DNA of 64,000 nt from Thalassomonas sp. RHCl1 (GCF_947387555.1 NZ_CANDNZ010000012.1:93705-157704), one strand, 5' to 3'; positions 52,364 through 62,155 are shown, counted from the stretch's first letter. Notes: generated from the sequence alone by a model not told the origin. Numbers and translations are program-made.

Positions 52364-54523
52364 GTGGTATTATCGATGAGAAAAAAAGTGCTGGGATCTT
52401 TAGGCGGCTTATTAATTATGTTGCTGCTGGTCTTAACCGTCGCCTATCTCAGCATGAAAAGCATGGAAAGAGAAACCGGCCAATTTGTTGAGAAATTGAT
52501 CCCTACCCTCGTTGCCTCCATGGATCTTGCCAACAAGGTACACCAAAGCTCCAGCTCTCTGGGTTATTATATGCTGAGCCAGGAAAGCTCAGATAAACAA
52601 AAATACCTGGAGAACCTCAGTAGTTTAAAAAGCCAGCTCGACTCGTTGAAACAAATCCTTAATCAGTCTGCACAAGACAGCCAGCCAAAAGATCAGCCGC
52701 AAATCAATTATATCGCCACCTTAGTGGATGAGCTCAGCAATTATCAAACCGTGATGTTCGACCTGGCCGAGCACCCGGAAAAAAACCGTCCTGCATTGCA
52801 AATATCCCGGGATCAGCTTGAACCCCTGGGCAGCAAAGCCCTGCAAATGACCACAGATATCGTACTGGGAGAATCTGATACTGAGGATGTCGAGCAATAT
52901 GCCGATTTATTGCTTGATATTCATAACCTCAGATACCAGTGGGCAATGATCTTAAGTAATGTCAGGCATTACCTTGCCCTGCGCAACAGCGAGATCCTGT
53001 CAGAAGTCGACTTATTTAAAAAAGGGTTGGAGCAAAATATTATCAGTTTACGTGCAAAGGAAGATCAACTGGGAGAAGAGCAAGTCGATGCCCTGGATGA
53101 GTTTATCCAGCTCAAGGATAATTTTTTTGGCCACCTGGAACTGGCAATCGATATTCACAGCAGCGAAAAATGGCGTACCGATGCCTATTTGATCCGCAAC
53201 GAATTCGGCCAATTACTGAAAAAACTCGGTGATGAACTGGGGACCCTGGTAAAGGTTCAGCAGCAGCTCAGCCTGGACACCAGCCAGAAGCTGGTCAAAT
53301 CCACCCAAACCAATGTACTGATCTTATTAAGCTTGTTTATCGGCGGTATTTCTTTCGGTATTTTCGTTATTTACTTTGCCAATGCCAAAATTATCAGGCC
53401 TATCCTTAACCTGCGTAATATGATGCGGGAAATGTCCCAGGGGCAAGCAGATTTAACCCAGAGAATTGAGGTGGTATCCAGCGATGAACTCGGAGAGACC
53501 TCAATTCATTTCAATGAATTACTGACCAATTTGCAGGCGATGATGGGCAAAACCATAGATGTCGCCAAACAAATCAGCCAGGACTCAAGCCATATCAAGC
53601 AATCACTTAACGAAGCAAGCGGCAATACCCGGGAAAGTGTTTCCCTGACGGAAAAGGCATCCGATTCCAGCGAGCAGATTTACACGGTTTGCCAGGCAAT
53701 CGCCGATAAAACCGACGCCACGGTCCAGGAGCTGGTCAAAGCTAAGGAAGCCGCCGCCGACGGCCTGGATAACATGGACTCATTAAGTGTAAAAGCCATC
53801 ACTATGGGTCAGGAAATCGAGAAGCTCGAAGCAGAAATTGCCCAGCTCAACAGCCAAAGCAAAAGCCTGCTGGATATGCTCGGCACCATCAAGACCATAG
53901 CCGATCAAACCAATTTACTGGCCCTTAATGCCGCCATCGAAGCCGCCCGGGCCGGAGAAGTAGGCCGCGGTTTTGCCATCGTTGCCGACGAAATCCGCCA
54001 GCTGGCCAGTAAAACTCAGGACTCCACCACTAACATAGGTAACCTGCTACAGGAGAATTTCCGCCTGAACCAGCTGTTAAGCGAATGCATGCAATCTACC
54101 GCCGATGATACCCAGTCGCTGCTGGCCAGCCTTGAAGGCACTAAAACCTCCATCAACACCATCAGCAACAATATTGATAATGTTAACCAGCATGCCCTGG
54201 AAATCGCCACCGCCTCGGGAGAGCAAACCCAGCAGACCGTCGAAATTCGGGATATCGGTGAAAATGTCAGTAACCTGGCCAATGTCTCAGCCGAAGCAAT
54301 AGAGCATATTTCTTCAACCTCAAACCATCTGGCAGAACAATCAAGTCAGCTTTATGAGCTGGTCGCCCAGTTTACCCCGGACTCAGGACAAGCCGGACAA
54401 AACTCGCCTGAACCGGCACAGCACCAGCATCAGACACAGGCAACAACAAACAGCAAAAGTGCCCTGGATGATTTTGGCGAATTGATCAGCGAAGAAGAAG
54501 ACGATATCAGCGCTACCATATAA
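52364..54523 (+). CDS. Methyl-accepting chemotaxis protein
   Basis: 719 residues from a GTG with AGAGG eight bases upstream (ATG 52376 is the alternative). TM1 is about 9-30 and TM2 about 316-338. The 285-residue periplasmic region is all-helical and has no recognised Cache or heme motif. HAMP follows ([22 protein letters not shown]), then the signalling hairpin with its conserved tip [40 protein letters not shown] (about 508-545). The tail lacks a CheR pentapeptide. It is 71 bases after the P460-type gene, so it probably belongs to the redox block and could report electron-acceptor or donor state. Confidence 0.93.
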   Translation: MVLSMRKKVLGSLGGLLIMLLLVLTVAYLSMKSMERETGQFVEKLIPTLVASMDLANKVHQSSSSLGYYMLSQESSDKQKYLENLSSLKSQLDSLKQILNQSAQDSQPKDQPQINYIATLVDELSNYQTVMFDLAEHPEKNRPALQISRDQLEPLGSKALQMTTDIVLGESDTEDVEQYADLLLDIHNLRYQWAMILSNVRHYLALRNSEILSEVDLFKKGLEQNIISLRAKEDQLGEEQVDALDEFIQLKDNFFGHLELAIDIHSSEKWRTDAYLIRNEFGQLLKKLGDELGTLVKVQQQLSLDTSQKLVKSTQTNVLILLSLFIGGISFGIFVIYFANAKIIRPILNLRNMMREMSQGQADLTQRIEVVSSDELGETSIHFNELLTNLQAMMGKTIDVAKQISQDSSHIKQSLNEASGNTRESVSLTEKASDSSEQIYTVCQAIADKTDATVQELVKAKEAAADGLDNMDSLSVKAITMGQEIEKLEAEIAQLNSQSKSLLDMLGTIKTIADQTNLLALNAAIEAARAGEVGRGFAIVADEIRQLASKTQDSTTNIGNLLQENFRLNQLLSECMQSTADDTQSLLASLEGTKTSINTISNNIDNVNQHALEIATASGEQTQQTVEIRDIGENVSNLANVSAEAIEHISSTSNHLAEQSSQLYELVAQFTPDSGQAGQNSPEPAQHQHQTQATTNSKSALDDFGELISEEEDDISATI

Positions 54524-54565
54524 ACATGACTGGCGCTTCATCAGCAATAAGGCCCAAAAGTAAAC

Positions 54566-54982
54566 ATGACCATCTCCCTCACCCATATCGCTTTACATGT
54601 AAAAGATTTACGTGCCTGTGTCGAGTTTTACCAGCAATATGCCGGTCTCAATATTATCCGCGAGCGCAGACCCCAGGGCATAGACGGTAAGCCTATCGTC
54701 TGGATGGCAGAGACAGGCAAAGAGCATGACTTTATTTTGGTGATGCTGCCCGGCGGACCGGAAAAGTACCAACAAAGCAATGACTTTTCCCATCTGGGTT
54801 TTGCCATGACCAGTAAACAGGCGGTCGATGACATCGCACTCAGGGCAAAACAGGACGGTATCCTGGTCTGGCCCTGCAAACAAGAGCCCTATCCGGTCGG
54901 ATATTATTGCGGCATCAAAGATCCCGATGGCAATTTCGTTGAATTCAGTTTTGGTCAACCGCTGGGACCGGGTGCCGAATAA
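54566..54982 (+). CDS. VOC (glyoxalase/bleomycin resistance) family protein
   Basis: 138 residues, with two beta-alpha-beta-beta-beta modules: ITHIALHVKDLRACVEFYQQYAGLNIIRE at the start and DFSHLGFAMTSKQAVDDIALRAKQDGI in the middle, ending DPDGNFVEFSFGQPLG. Likely metal ligands are His in THIALHV, His in SHLGF and Glu in FVEFSFG. The reaction is not predictable; glyoxalase I, dioxygenase and resistance activities all occur in this fold. It is 43 bases after the chemoreceptor gene, in the same direction. Confidence 0.9.
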   Translation: MTISLTHIALHVKDLRACVEFYQQYAGLNIIRERRPQGIDGKPIVWMAETGKEHDFILVMLPGGPEKYQQSNDFSHLGFAMTSKQAVDDIALRAKQDGILVWPCKQEPYPVGYYCGIKDPDGNFVEFSFGQPLGPGAE

Positions 54983-55037
54983 CACATCTAAAAAAGTTCC
55001 CCGCAGGCAGCTAAAACCTTTACCCAGTCAAGCTCAC

Positions 55038-55511
55038 TCATGTGAGCAAGCCACTGAGATCGACATTAAGCCCTACTTTCTTTTTGCCCATCACCACCGA
55101 GGTTTTAAAACGACGGACATTATTATTATTAAAAAATAACCTCTGGGTTAAGGCTTCAAAACCTTTCATATCTGCGGCGCTGCAAATCAGGCAAAAGTCG
55201 GCTTCACCGGTAATATAATAACATTGCTGCACCTGGGGGTCGGCTAATACCAGCCGCGAGAATGCATCAATTTGATCCGGACGCTCCCGCTCCATCTCCA
55301 CCATCACAATAAAACTCATCGGCTGGCCCAGTTTGTCCGGGTCGAGCAGCGCCACCTCCCGGGTGATCATTTGCTTATCCCTGAGCTGTTTCAGCCTGCG
55401 CTGCACCGAAGCCACCGACAGCGAAGCGATTTCCGCCAGCGCCTCAAGCCCGATACGGGCATTTTCCTGCACTGCTGCCAGGATACGTATATCTGCCTGA
55501 TCTAATTCCAC
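55038..55511 (-). CDS. Lrp/AsnC family transcriptional regulator
   Basis: About 157 residues from a GTG that gives the standard family start (VELDQADIRILAAVQENARIG). An ATG at 55541 adds ten hydrophobic residues and lacks a ribosome site, so it is less likely. The helix-turn-helix is LEALAEIASLSVASVQRRLKQLRDKQMI. The RAM ligand domain follows (FIVMVEMERERPDQIDAFSRLVLADPQVQQCYYITGEADFCLI). It is divergent from the PLP-dependent ammonia-lyase-like gene, which is its likely amino-acid-responsive target. Confidence 0.92.
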   Translation of the reverse strand: MELDQADIRILAAVQENARIGLEALAEIASLSVASVQRRLKQLRDKQMITREVALLDPDKLGQPMSFIVMVEMERERPDQIDAFSRLVLADPQVQQCYYITGEADFCLICSAADMKGFEALTQRLFFNNNNVRRFKTSVVMGKKKVGLNVDLSGLLT

Positions 55512-55659
55512 AATGAAAATATTTCCCAAAAAATAAGCCATATATGAGTAATTTTATCAAAAATCAGCAAAAACCGACATAAAACAGGTAAACACTTATT
55601 TTAAAATAAGCTCATCAAATCAGCTAAATGAACCCAAGCAATCATCAGGGTAGAAAAAT

Positions 55660-56685
55660 ATGTTTAATTGCCAGCAACCGAAAGCACTGCTACAGGCCTG
55701 TCCGGTTTACCGGGAAAGCCCGCTCACCAGACTCAGCTACCAGGGACAAAACATCCTGTTCAAAGATGAAAGCAAACGCATGGGACTGGGCTCTTTCAAA
55801 GCCCTTGGCGGTTTCTATGCCCTGGCCCGGTTGATAGCACAAGCTCTTGAAAAACAAACAGGAAAAGCGGTTGCTCCCGGGGAGTACTTATCCGAGAAAA
55901 TGCAGGCAACGGCTAAAACCATGACTTTTGTCTGCGCCAGTGCCGGCAACCATGGCTTAGCGGTCGCCGCCGGGGCAAAAATATTCTCAGCCCGTGCCCG
56001 GATTCATCTGGCCGAGACAGTACCGGAAAGTTTTGCCGCACGTTTACGGGATAAAGGTGCACAAGTGATGCGCTCAGGCGCAAACTATGAAGCAAGTATG
56101 GCGGCAGCCATTAAAGATGCCGAGCAAACGGGAGCGGTTCATCTTTGTGACAGCTCCTGGCCCGGTTATACCGAAATCCCCCGCCTGGTGATGGAAGGCT
56201 ACACTGTCATTGCCGAGGAAATGCGCCAGGCTTTTCAGCAGCAAAATAACTGGCCAAGCCATGTATTTTTACAGGCAGGCGTTGGCGGTTTGGCCGCAGC
56301 CATCACCTTTATGATCCGGGCGCACTGGCAAGTCCAACCAAAAATTATCATAGTCGAGCCTGAGCTGGCCCCCTGTCTGCAGCAAAGTATCCACAAAGGA
56401 GAAATCTGCACGGTATCGGGAGGAGTTTCCAATATGGGGCGCCTTGATTGTAAAACCCCTTCCCTGTTGGCGTTTGATGTTTTACAACACCAGGCAGACA
56501 GCTTTGTTACTGTATCTGAGCAAGAAGCAATAAACGCCGCATCGATAGCAAAAGATCTCGGCTTAGCGACAACCACATCGGGCGCTGCCGGTTTAGCCGC
56601 ACTGCTCAAGAACCGGCTCGTCAACAGTCGGCCTTTGGTCTTCATCACAGAACAAGCTGCCGGCGAAATAGAAGCAACCGGATAA
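55660..56685 (+). CDS. PLP-dependent enzyme, diaminopropionate ammonia-lyase-like
   Basis: 341 residues of fold type II PLP enzymes. The Schiff-base lysine is K47 in LGSFKALGG, preceded by FKDESKRMG. SAGNHGLAVA is the cofactor phosphate/substrate loop, and VGGLAAAI and TTTSGAAGLAALL complete the site. Sequence style (KDESKRMGLGSFKALGG) matches DpaL more than threonine dehydratase, but DpaL is about 400 residues, so this is a short form. It would deaminate a beta-substituted or hydroxy amino acid to a keto acid and ammonia. It is controlled by the divergent Lrp-type gene (inference). Confidence 0.85.
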   Translation: MFNCQQPKALLQACPVYRESPLTRLSYQGQNILFKDESKRMGLGSFKALGGFYALARLIAQALEKQTGKAVAPGEYLSEKMQATAKTMTFVCASAGNHGLAVAAGAKIFSARARIHLAETVPESFAARLRDKGAQVMRSGANYEASMAAAIKDAEQTGAVHLCDSSWPGYTEIPRLVMEGYTVIAEEMRQAFQQQNNWPSHVFLQAGVGGLAAAITFMIRAHWQVQPKIIIVEPELAPCLQQSIHKGEICTVSGGVSNMGRLDCKTPSLLAFDVLQHQADSFVTVSEQEAINAASIAKDLGLATTTSGAAGLAALLKNRLVNSRPLVFITEQAAGEIEATG

Positions 56686-56844
56686 GTTATTAGCACAGAA
56701 GCTGTGCGAGGCTGTTGCAAAACCTTTGATAAAACAAATCAGATAAAGAAGCGGGATGAAACAAAAAACTGGCTGCTTACCGCCTAAGCCGTTATCATCT
56801 CCCTTTTTATCCCCTTCTAAAATACCGGCAGATAGAGGTCATTG

Positions 56845-57273
56845 ATGCGTTTTACTTTCGTTCAGGCAACAGCAGATGATAAAGCTTACCTGCTGCAACT
56901 GCGCAAATTAACTATGGTTGAGCACCTGGAAAAGTCAGGCCAGTTTCTCACGGAGGAAGAGCATCTTTTCAGGCTCGAAGATGCTTATGAATGTTCCCAC
57001 ATCATCTTTTACCAAGAGAATAAAATTGGCACATTAAAGTACCAAGAGCAAAACGAGAGCCTCGAAATCATGCAACTCCAGATTTCCCCCGAATACCAGG
57101 GACAAGGTTTAGGTAAAAAAATCCTGCAGCAAATATTACAACAGGCAAAAAATAAAACCGTGGAACTGACAGTATTAAAAGAAAACCCGGCCCTTAACTT
57201 ATATAAAAGGCTTGGTTTCACCATTACGGGAGAAGATGAATACGAGTTTCATATGCAGGCTAAGCCTTGCTAA
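56845..57273 (+). CDS. GNAT family N-acetyltransferase
   Basis: 142 residues. Motif A is LQISPEYQGQGLGKKILQQIL (acetyl-CoA loop Q-x-x-G-x-G), preceded by IGTLKYQEQNESLEIMQL and followed by VELTVLKENPALNLYKRLGFTITGEDEYEFHM. An upstream TTG extends the frame by one codon, but ATG 56845 is well spaced from AGAGG. It stands alone and its substrate is unknown. Confidence 0.93.
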   Translation: MRFTFVQATADDKAYLLQLRKLTMVEHLEKSGQFLTEEEHLFRLEDAYECSHIIFYQENKIGTLKYQEQNESLEIMQLQISPEYQGQGLGKKILQQILQQAKNKTVELTVLKENPALNLYKRLGFTITGEDEYEFHMQAKPC

Positions 57274-57286
57274 CACCTTCACTCAT

Positions 57287-57312
57287 AAAGCTGCCGATAA
57301 AACAGCAGCTTT
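57287..57312 (+). terminator. Rho-independent terminator after the GNAT gene
   Basis: An 8-bp stem AAAGCTGC/GCAGCTTT with a 10-base loop, 14 bases past the stop codon and followed by CTCAATTCTTT. Confidence 0.7.
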
Positions 57313-57363
57313 CTCAATTCTTTAGTTATCAATCCTTATATAAAAATTTATCAGGTTCACAGT

Positions 57364-58266
57364 TTGTCACACTCCGTTAACTCCCCGAAATTATCCTTTA
57401 TTTTACTGGCGATAACCTCCGCCATCTGTATGGGTACCATAGGCACACTGGCGCGTTTTGCCGCTTTGCCCGCCGAGCACATCACCTTTTACCGTTTGTT
57501 TTTAGGCGCCCTGTGCCTGCTAGTCTATATGCTGGCCTCATCCAAACGCAGCCAGATTTTACATAAACCGGGTAAACGCACTTTAGTCAACGGCGCCATG
57601 TTAGCCGGCTTTATGTTTTTTTATATCCAGGCAATGAACTATACCAGCATGGCCAATGCCGTGATGATGGTGTACCTGGCCCCCTTAGTCAGTGCCGTAT
57701 TCGCACATTTTATCTTTAAAGAGCGCCTGGCCTTTGCCAATGTCTTAGCCATCGCCATCGCATTACTGGGGTTTGCCATGATGATGCAGTTTTCACTAGC
57801 TGCCTCAGGCTCAGAAAACGAAGCGTTAGGCCTGTTTTACGGGGTATTGTCACTGCTGACCTACAGCGGCTTTATGCTCATCAACCGTAAACCGGACAAA
57901 TCGACTCCATACCAGAGCACCTTAGTGCAGTTGCTCACCGGCGCCTTGTGCCTGCTGCCGCTAATGCTGGTTTCGACACCTGAAATATCTGCCGCTCAGG
58001 CCTTGTGGTTATTGGCCATCGGCATCATCCCGGGTTTTATTGCCATCTTATGCGCGGTAAAAGCACTGAGAAACTTACCTGCGGTCACTTTTGGTACTTT
58101 GGCTTATGTTGAGCCGGTTGCCGTGGTCTGCTTTGCCTGGTCGCTTTTTGCCGAAACCTTAACGCCTCTGCAATTAAGCGGTTGTACACTGATCATTCTG
58201 GCCGGCATCAGCCAGGGCGTATTAACGCAAAGAGCCAGCGCCAGGGCTGTAAAAACAGCAGCATGA
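57364..58266 (+). CDS. EamA/DMT family transporter
   Basis: 300 residues with about ten hydrophobic helices and the internal two-fold repeat typical of EamA permeases. The first half has TSAICMGTIGTLARFAALPAEHITFYRLFLGAL, NYTSMANAVMMVYLAPLVSAVFAHFIFKERL; the second has LPAVTFGTLAYVEPVAVVCFAWSLFAETL. These exporters handle amino acids or other metabolites; the substrate is unknown. The start codon is TTG 57364, eight bases after AGG; no ATG fits the first helix as well. Confidence 0.92.
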   Translation: MSHSVNSPKLSFILLAITSAICMGTIGTLARFAALPAEHITFYRLFLGALCLLVYMLASSKRSQILHKPGKRTLVNGAMLAGFMFFYIQAMNYTSMANAVMMVYLAPLVSAVFAHFIFKERLAFANVLAIAIALLGFAMMMQFSLAASGSENEALGLFYGVLSLLTYSGFMLINRKPDKSTPYQSTLVQLLTGALCLLPLMLVSTPEISAAQALWLLAIGIIPGFIAILCAVKALRNLPAVTFGTLAYVEPVAVVCFAWSLFAETLTPLQLSGCTLIILAGISQGVLTQRASARAVKTAA

Positions 58267-58297
58267 ACCAAGCCAGATAACCCGGCTTGATTAACCC

Positions 58298-59494
58298 TTA
58301 AGTGCTTTGTCTTGCGATATAGGCTTTTCTGATCCCCGGCGCGACAGACTTTTGCAAGTGATAAGCCAGCAGCCCGATAACCAGACCCCAGAAGGCACTG
58401 CCGATCCCCGCCAGATTGATACCGGAAGCCGTCACTAAAAAGGTTAATAACGCCGCTTCCCGTTCATGATGATCACTCAGGGAAGCGGATAAACTATTGC
58501 CTATGGTGCCCAGTAACGCCAGCCCGGCAAGGGCCATCACCAGCTCGGTTGGAAAGGCGGCAAATAAGGCAACAACACTTGCCCCAAAGATACCGGTGAG
58601 CAGATAAAAGCCCCCGGCCCACACCGAGGCCAGGTAACGTCTATTCGGATCAACGCCCGCCTCTTTCCCCTGACAAATAGCCGCGGTGATCGCCGCCAGG
58701 TTAAAGGCAAAACCGCCAAATGGCGCCAGCACCACACCGGTAAATCCGGTACAGGTGATCAGCGGAGACACAGGTGTCTGATAACCGTTTGCCCTCAGGG
58801 CTGCGACCCCCGGAACATTTTGTGATGCCATGGTCACAATAAATAGCGGGATACCAACACCGATTAATTGCGCGAAACTAAAGTCCGGCGTCACCCAAAC
58901 AGGCGCCGACAGCTGCCAGCTAAGATTATCGAGTTGCAGCTGCCCCTGAAAAAAAGCGACACCGCCGCCGGTTAACAGCACCAGCGGAATAACATAACGG
59001 GGCAAGGCCTGTTTGAATAGCATATAAACCGCCAGCATGCCCCCCACCAGTAAAAACTCATCATTCAAAACCTTAAAAATATCCATGCCAAATTGCAGCA
59101 AAACGCCGGCAAGCATGCCGCCGGCCAAAGACGCAGGCACATGGCGCATGATCTTTTCAAACCAGCCGGTGATGCCGCACAGCAAAATCAAACTCGAACT
59201 AAAAATAAAGATGCCCACCGCTTCGTTTAAAGACGTTGTCGATAAGGCGGTCACCAGTAATGCCGCTCCCGGTGTCGACCAGGCGGTTAAGATTGGGGTG
59301 CGAAAATACAGCGACAGCCCGATACTGCTCACTCCCATGCCTATGCCTAATGCCCACAACCAGGAGCTTATTTGCGTGGCCGATGCCCCGGCAGCTTCCG
59401 CCGCCTGAAAGATGATCACGGCGGCACTGGTATAACCCACCAGTACCGCGACAAAACCGGCGCAAATATGCGACACGCTGAAAAACCTCATCAT
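58298..59494 (-). CDS. BenE family benzoate/H+ symporter-like transporter
   Basis: 398 residues from ATG 59494 (GGAG eight bases upstream; the open frame runs to GTG 59530). It has about twelve membrane helices. BenE signatures include GFVAVLVGYTSAAVIIFQAAEAAGAS near the N terminus, WSTPGAALL, GGMLAGVLL, SQNVPGVAALRANGY and LAPFGGFAFNLAAITAAICQG. Benzoate import is the family name, but no benzoate catabolic gene is in view. It is divergent from an XRE-cupin regulator with a repeated operator between them, a pairing typical for this transporter family. Confidence 0.93.
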   Translation of the reverse strand: MMRFFSVSHICAGFVAVLVGYTSAAVIIFQAAEAAGASATQISSWLWALGIGMGVSSIGLSLYFRTPILTAWSTPGAALLVTALSTTSLNEAVGIFIFSSSLILLCGITGWFEKIMRHVPASLAGGMLAGVLLQFGMDIFKVLNDEFLLVGGMLAVYMLFKQALPRYVIPLVLLTGGGVAFFQGQLQLDNLSWQLSAPVWVTPDFSFAQLIGVGIPLFIVTMASQNVPGVAALRANGYQTPVSPLITCTGFTGVVLAPFGGFAFNLAAITAAICQGKEAGVDPNRRYLASVWAGGFYLLTGIFGASVVALFAAFPTELVMALAGLALLGTIGNSLSASLSDHHEREAALLTFLVTASGINLAGIGSAFWGLVIGLLAYHLQKSVAPGIRKAYIARQST

Positions 59495-59540
59495 ATTAGA
59501 AACTCCCGATATTGACCCCATCCGCTCCACCTCTTACAAT

Positions 59541-59595
59541 CATTTGTGCGCTATAACGTCCATTTACTTAAAGTAGCATTTGTGCGTTATAACGT
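59541..59595. promoter_or_regulatory. Directly repeated operator between benE-like gene and XRE-cupin regulator
   Basis: CATTTGTGCGCTATAACGT (59541-59559) recurs as CATTTGTGCGTTATAACGT (59577-59595) with one mismatch, start-to-start distance 36 bases. The second copy contains the perfect palindrome CGTTATAACG. The two sites lie between the divergent starts and are the probable binding sites of the XRE-cupin regulator. Confidence 0.75.
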
Positions 59596-59642
59596 ACAAG
59601 CTTTTTTTAAACACTTTTCAGCCCATTAAAATGGAAATCCCG

Positions 59643-60200
59643 ATGCAAGCACTCGATCAGTACCTGGCCCGAACATTAAAAACACAAAGAAAAGAAAAAG
59701 GCTGGAGCCTGGACCGGGCAGCAAAAGAAACCGGCGTCAGCAAAGCCATGTTAGGTCAGATAGAGCGGGGAGAGTCGAGCCCGACAGTGGCCACCTTGTG
59801 GAAAATAGCCAGTGGTTTTCATTTATCCCTGTCCACTTTTCTTGAACCGCCGGTAACCGACGCTGAACAAACCGTGATCCGCTCAAGCGCCGAGCTGCGT
59901 CGCCAGCCAGCCAGCGATCAAATGCTGGTGGCTCCGCTGTTCCCCTTCGAAGCCCGCTTTGGTTTTGAATTGTTTGAATTAACCCTGCAGCCGGGGTACA
60001 AGCGTCTTGCCGAGCCTCACGAAAAAGGCGTCACTGAGCATGTGATAGTCACCAGCGGGGAAATGGAATTACTGGTTGACGGTCAGTGGTTGGTCCTGAA
60101 CAAGGGCTCTGCGGTAAGGTTTGCCGCCGACAAACCACACGGTTACCGGAACCTTCATCAGGCACCTGCGGTATTCCACAGTTTGATCCACTATCCTTAG
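59643..60200 (+). CDS. XRE family regulator with cupin domain
   Basis: 185 residues from ATG 59643 (MQALDQYLARTLKTQRKEKGWSL; the frame is open to 59580, inside the operator, so the long start is unlikely). The helix-turn-helix is LDRAAKETGVSKAMLGQIERGESSPTVATLWKIASGF. The cupin sensor is LTLQPGYKRLAEPHEKGVTEHVIVTSGEMELLVDGQWLVLNKGSAVRFAADKPHGYRN. It likely represses or activates the divergent BenE-type transporter through the repeated site. A paralogue of the same architecture lies at 37133-37693. Confidence 0.92.
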   Translation: MQALDQYLARTLKTQRKEKGWSLDRAAKETGVSKAMLGQIERGESSPTVATLWKIASGFHLSLSTFLEPPVTDAEQTVIRSSAELRRQPASDQMLVAPLFPFEARFGFELFELTLQPGYKRLAEPHEKGVTEHVIVTSGEMELLVDGQWLVLNKGSAVRFAADKPHGYRNLHQAPAVFHSLIHYP

Positions 60201-60316
60201 GGCATCAAATACTCCTTCGTTATTTCACACACAATAATACAGTTACAAAAATAGTGATTATAATGAATAAGATATAAGTTTACTTTTTAACCTGTCAGCT
60301 AAAAGGAAGAGTTGCC

Positions 60317-60583
60317 GTGGCATTAACGCAAAAACAACAAGAGCAGGCAATGGAACACCTGGATCTACATTTCAAGGACAACCGGCGTTGTTATGTTTGC
60401 GGCAAAAATCAGTGGGTCATTCATCCCCAGCTTTATGAGTTAATGAAATTACCCATAGGCGGCGCCGACCCGGAAAGATCTTTAATCCCGCTACTGGTGA
60501 TAGAGTGTGCCGACTGCGGCCATACCGTCAGTTTTAATGCCAAAAAAGCAGGACTGCTGTCAAAAACAGCTTTCGGGGAATAA
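60317..60583 (+). CDS. Small zinc-ribbon-like protein
   Basis: 88 residues from a GTG with AAAGGAAGAG upstream. Two CxxC pairs, C25-YV-C28 (RRCYVCGKNQW) and C64-AD-C67 (IECADCGHTVSFNAKKAGLL), form a likely zinc ribbon. There is no signal peptide or other domain. The family is not known to me; similar small proteins in Alteromonadales are annotated only as hypothetical. A nucleic-acid or protein-binding role is possible. Confidence 0.75.
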   Translation: MALTQKQQEQAMEHLDLHFKDNRRCYVCGKNQWVIHPQLYELMKLPIGGADPERSLIPLLVIECADCGHTVSFNAKKAGLLSKTAFGE

Positions 60584-60663
60584 GATGTCACAACAAACTG
60601 GCAAGAGTTTGGCAGCAGGTCAAGCTTCAGGCCCGCTGCCGGTAGCGCCTTTAATAATAAAGA

Positions 60664-62016
60664 CTAGCTTTCTTCGTTATCCTCATGTTCCTGCAAGCCG
60701 CCTTTGCGGCGAAGCACCGGCATATCCCCGGCATCCTCGGCAAAATGAAAGGTTTTATTGCTGGCTTTGCGCGTCTGGCCGGTCTTTTTCTTAACCGGTT
60801 TTTTCTTCACCCCGGCCTGCTTTTTATCGCCGGTCGCCGCTTTTTTCGGTTTCAGGCCTTTAAACTTAGCCTTTAAGCCTTCAACTTGCTCAAAGCTAAA
60901 GTTTTGCTGCAAGAAAGCTTCGATATTTTTAAAACTCCACCAGTCTTTCGGCCCGACAAAAGAGATGGCATCCCCTTTACTGCCGGCGCGGCCGGTACGA
61001 CCGATACGGTGAACAAATTCTTCACTGTGCTTGGGCAAGTCAAAGTTAATCACATGGGAGACATTGGTTAAATCCAGGCCACGGGAAGCAAGATCTGTGG
61101 TGATCAGAATTTTTTGTTGGCCTTTACTGAAGCCATCCATGATCTGATTACGCTGGCTCTGGTTTAAATCACCGCTTAGGGCCACAGTGCTTAAGCCTTG
61201 GGCCGATAACTCTTTCGACAGGCGCTCGGTATCGGTCCGGGTAGCAGTGAATATAATCATCTGCTGATAATCTTCAGCGCTGAGGAAATGCTCAAGCAAA
61301 GCCTGTTTATGATCTAAGTGATCACACAGGTAAAAACGTTTATTGATGTCTTTGTGCTCGGTATGGGCATGGCCGATAGCAATACGCTTAGGTTTATTTA
61401 ACAGCTCTAAAGCAAAGTCATTTACCTGGGCATGATCCAGGGTCGCAGAAAACATCAGGGTTTGGCGTTTTCGGTGATCGGCGGCTTTATTGATTTGCGC
61501 CAGCTGCTTGGAAAAGCCCAAGTCCAGCATGCGGTCCGCTTCATCGAGAATCAACAGCTCTAAGCCGTTTAAATAAAAATGTCCCTGCGATAAGTGATCC
61601 GCCAGCCGCCCCGGGGTGGCAACGATGAACTGCGGATCTTTCTCCAGCACTTTCACCTGGTCATTAAAGTTTTCACCGCCGAGGATCAATACCGATTTAA
61701 ATTGTGTGCCCGAGGTAAATAAACGCAACTGGGCAAAGACCTGTTTCGCCAGTTCACGGGTCGGCGTTAAAATCACCACCCGGGGATCGCGCTTGGCTAA
61801 CGGCCGATTTTTGATCAAACGCTGCATCGCAGGCAGCAAGTAGGCCAAGGTTTTACCCGACCCTGTTTTAGACGATGCAATTAAATCATGTCCCGACATG
61901 GCCGCAGGTATGGCCTGATGTTGAATTTCCGTGGCCTGTTCAAAGCCCATATGTTCAATGGCGGATAACAACCTTTTATCTAAGCCAAATTCATTAAATT
62001 GCAAGCTAAACTCCAA
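60664..62016 (-). CDS. DEAD-box ATP-dependent RNA helicase (SrmB-like)
   Basis: 450 residues. All core motifs are present: Q motif (FEQATEIQHQAIP), Walker A SSKTGSGKT, PTRELA, TPGRL, DEADRMLD, SATLD, then HRIGRTGRAG in the second RecA domain. The C-terminal tail (about 400-450) is Lys-rich (KPKKAATGDKKQAGVKKKPVKKKTGQ-like), as in SrmB/RhlE-type helicases that act on ribosomal RNA. Length equals SrmB, but the subgroup cannot be fixed by eye. A plus-strand frame runs antisense over its 3' end and is not called. Confidence 0.95.
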   Translation of the reverse strand: MEFSLQFNEFGLDKRLLSAIEHMGFEQATEIQHQAIPAAMSGHDLIASSKTGSGKTLAYLLPAMQRLIKNRPLAKRDPRVVILTPTRELAKQVFAQLRLFTSGTQFKSVLILGGENFNDQVKVLEKDPQFIVATPGRLADHLSQGHFYLNGLELLILDEADRMLDLGFSKQLAQINKAADHRKRQTLMFSATLDHAQVNDFALELLNKPKRIAIGHAHTEHKDINKRFYLCDHLDHKQALLEHFLSAEDYQQMIIFTATRTDTERLSKELSAQGLSTVALSGDLNQSQRNQIMDGFSKGQQKILITTDLASRGLDLTNVSHVINFDLPKHSEEFVHRIGRTGRAGSKGDAISFVGPKDWWSFKNIEAFLQQNFSFEQVEGLKAKFKGLKPKKAATGDKKQAGVKKKPVKKKTGQTRKASNKTFHFAEDAGDMPVLRRKGGLQEHEDNEES

Positions 62017-62155
62017 AACAAGGTGTGCCGCACTAGTATAGTCAAATTATCCCATACTATTGGCCAAAACTATTGGCCTAAAAAAGGCTTAAGTGCCGAC
62101 ACTAAAATAAGGTACATCACCTGCAGCTCTCTACAGGTAAACTTGATAGTAAAAA

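Noticed and set aside
60585..60794. Short plus-strand frame starting MSQQTGKSLAAGQ after the zinc-ribbon gene
   Set aside because: It has a plausible ribosome site, but most of its length is antisense to the DEAD-box helicase and shows no protein character; possible short peptide only.
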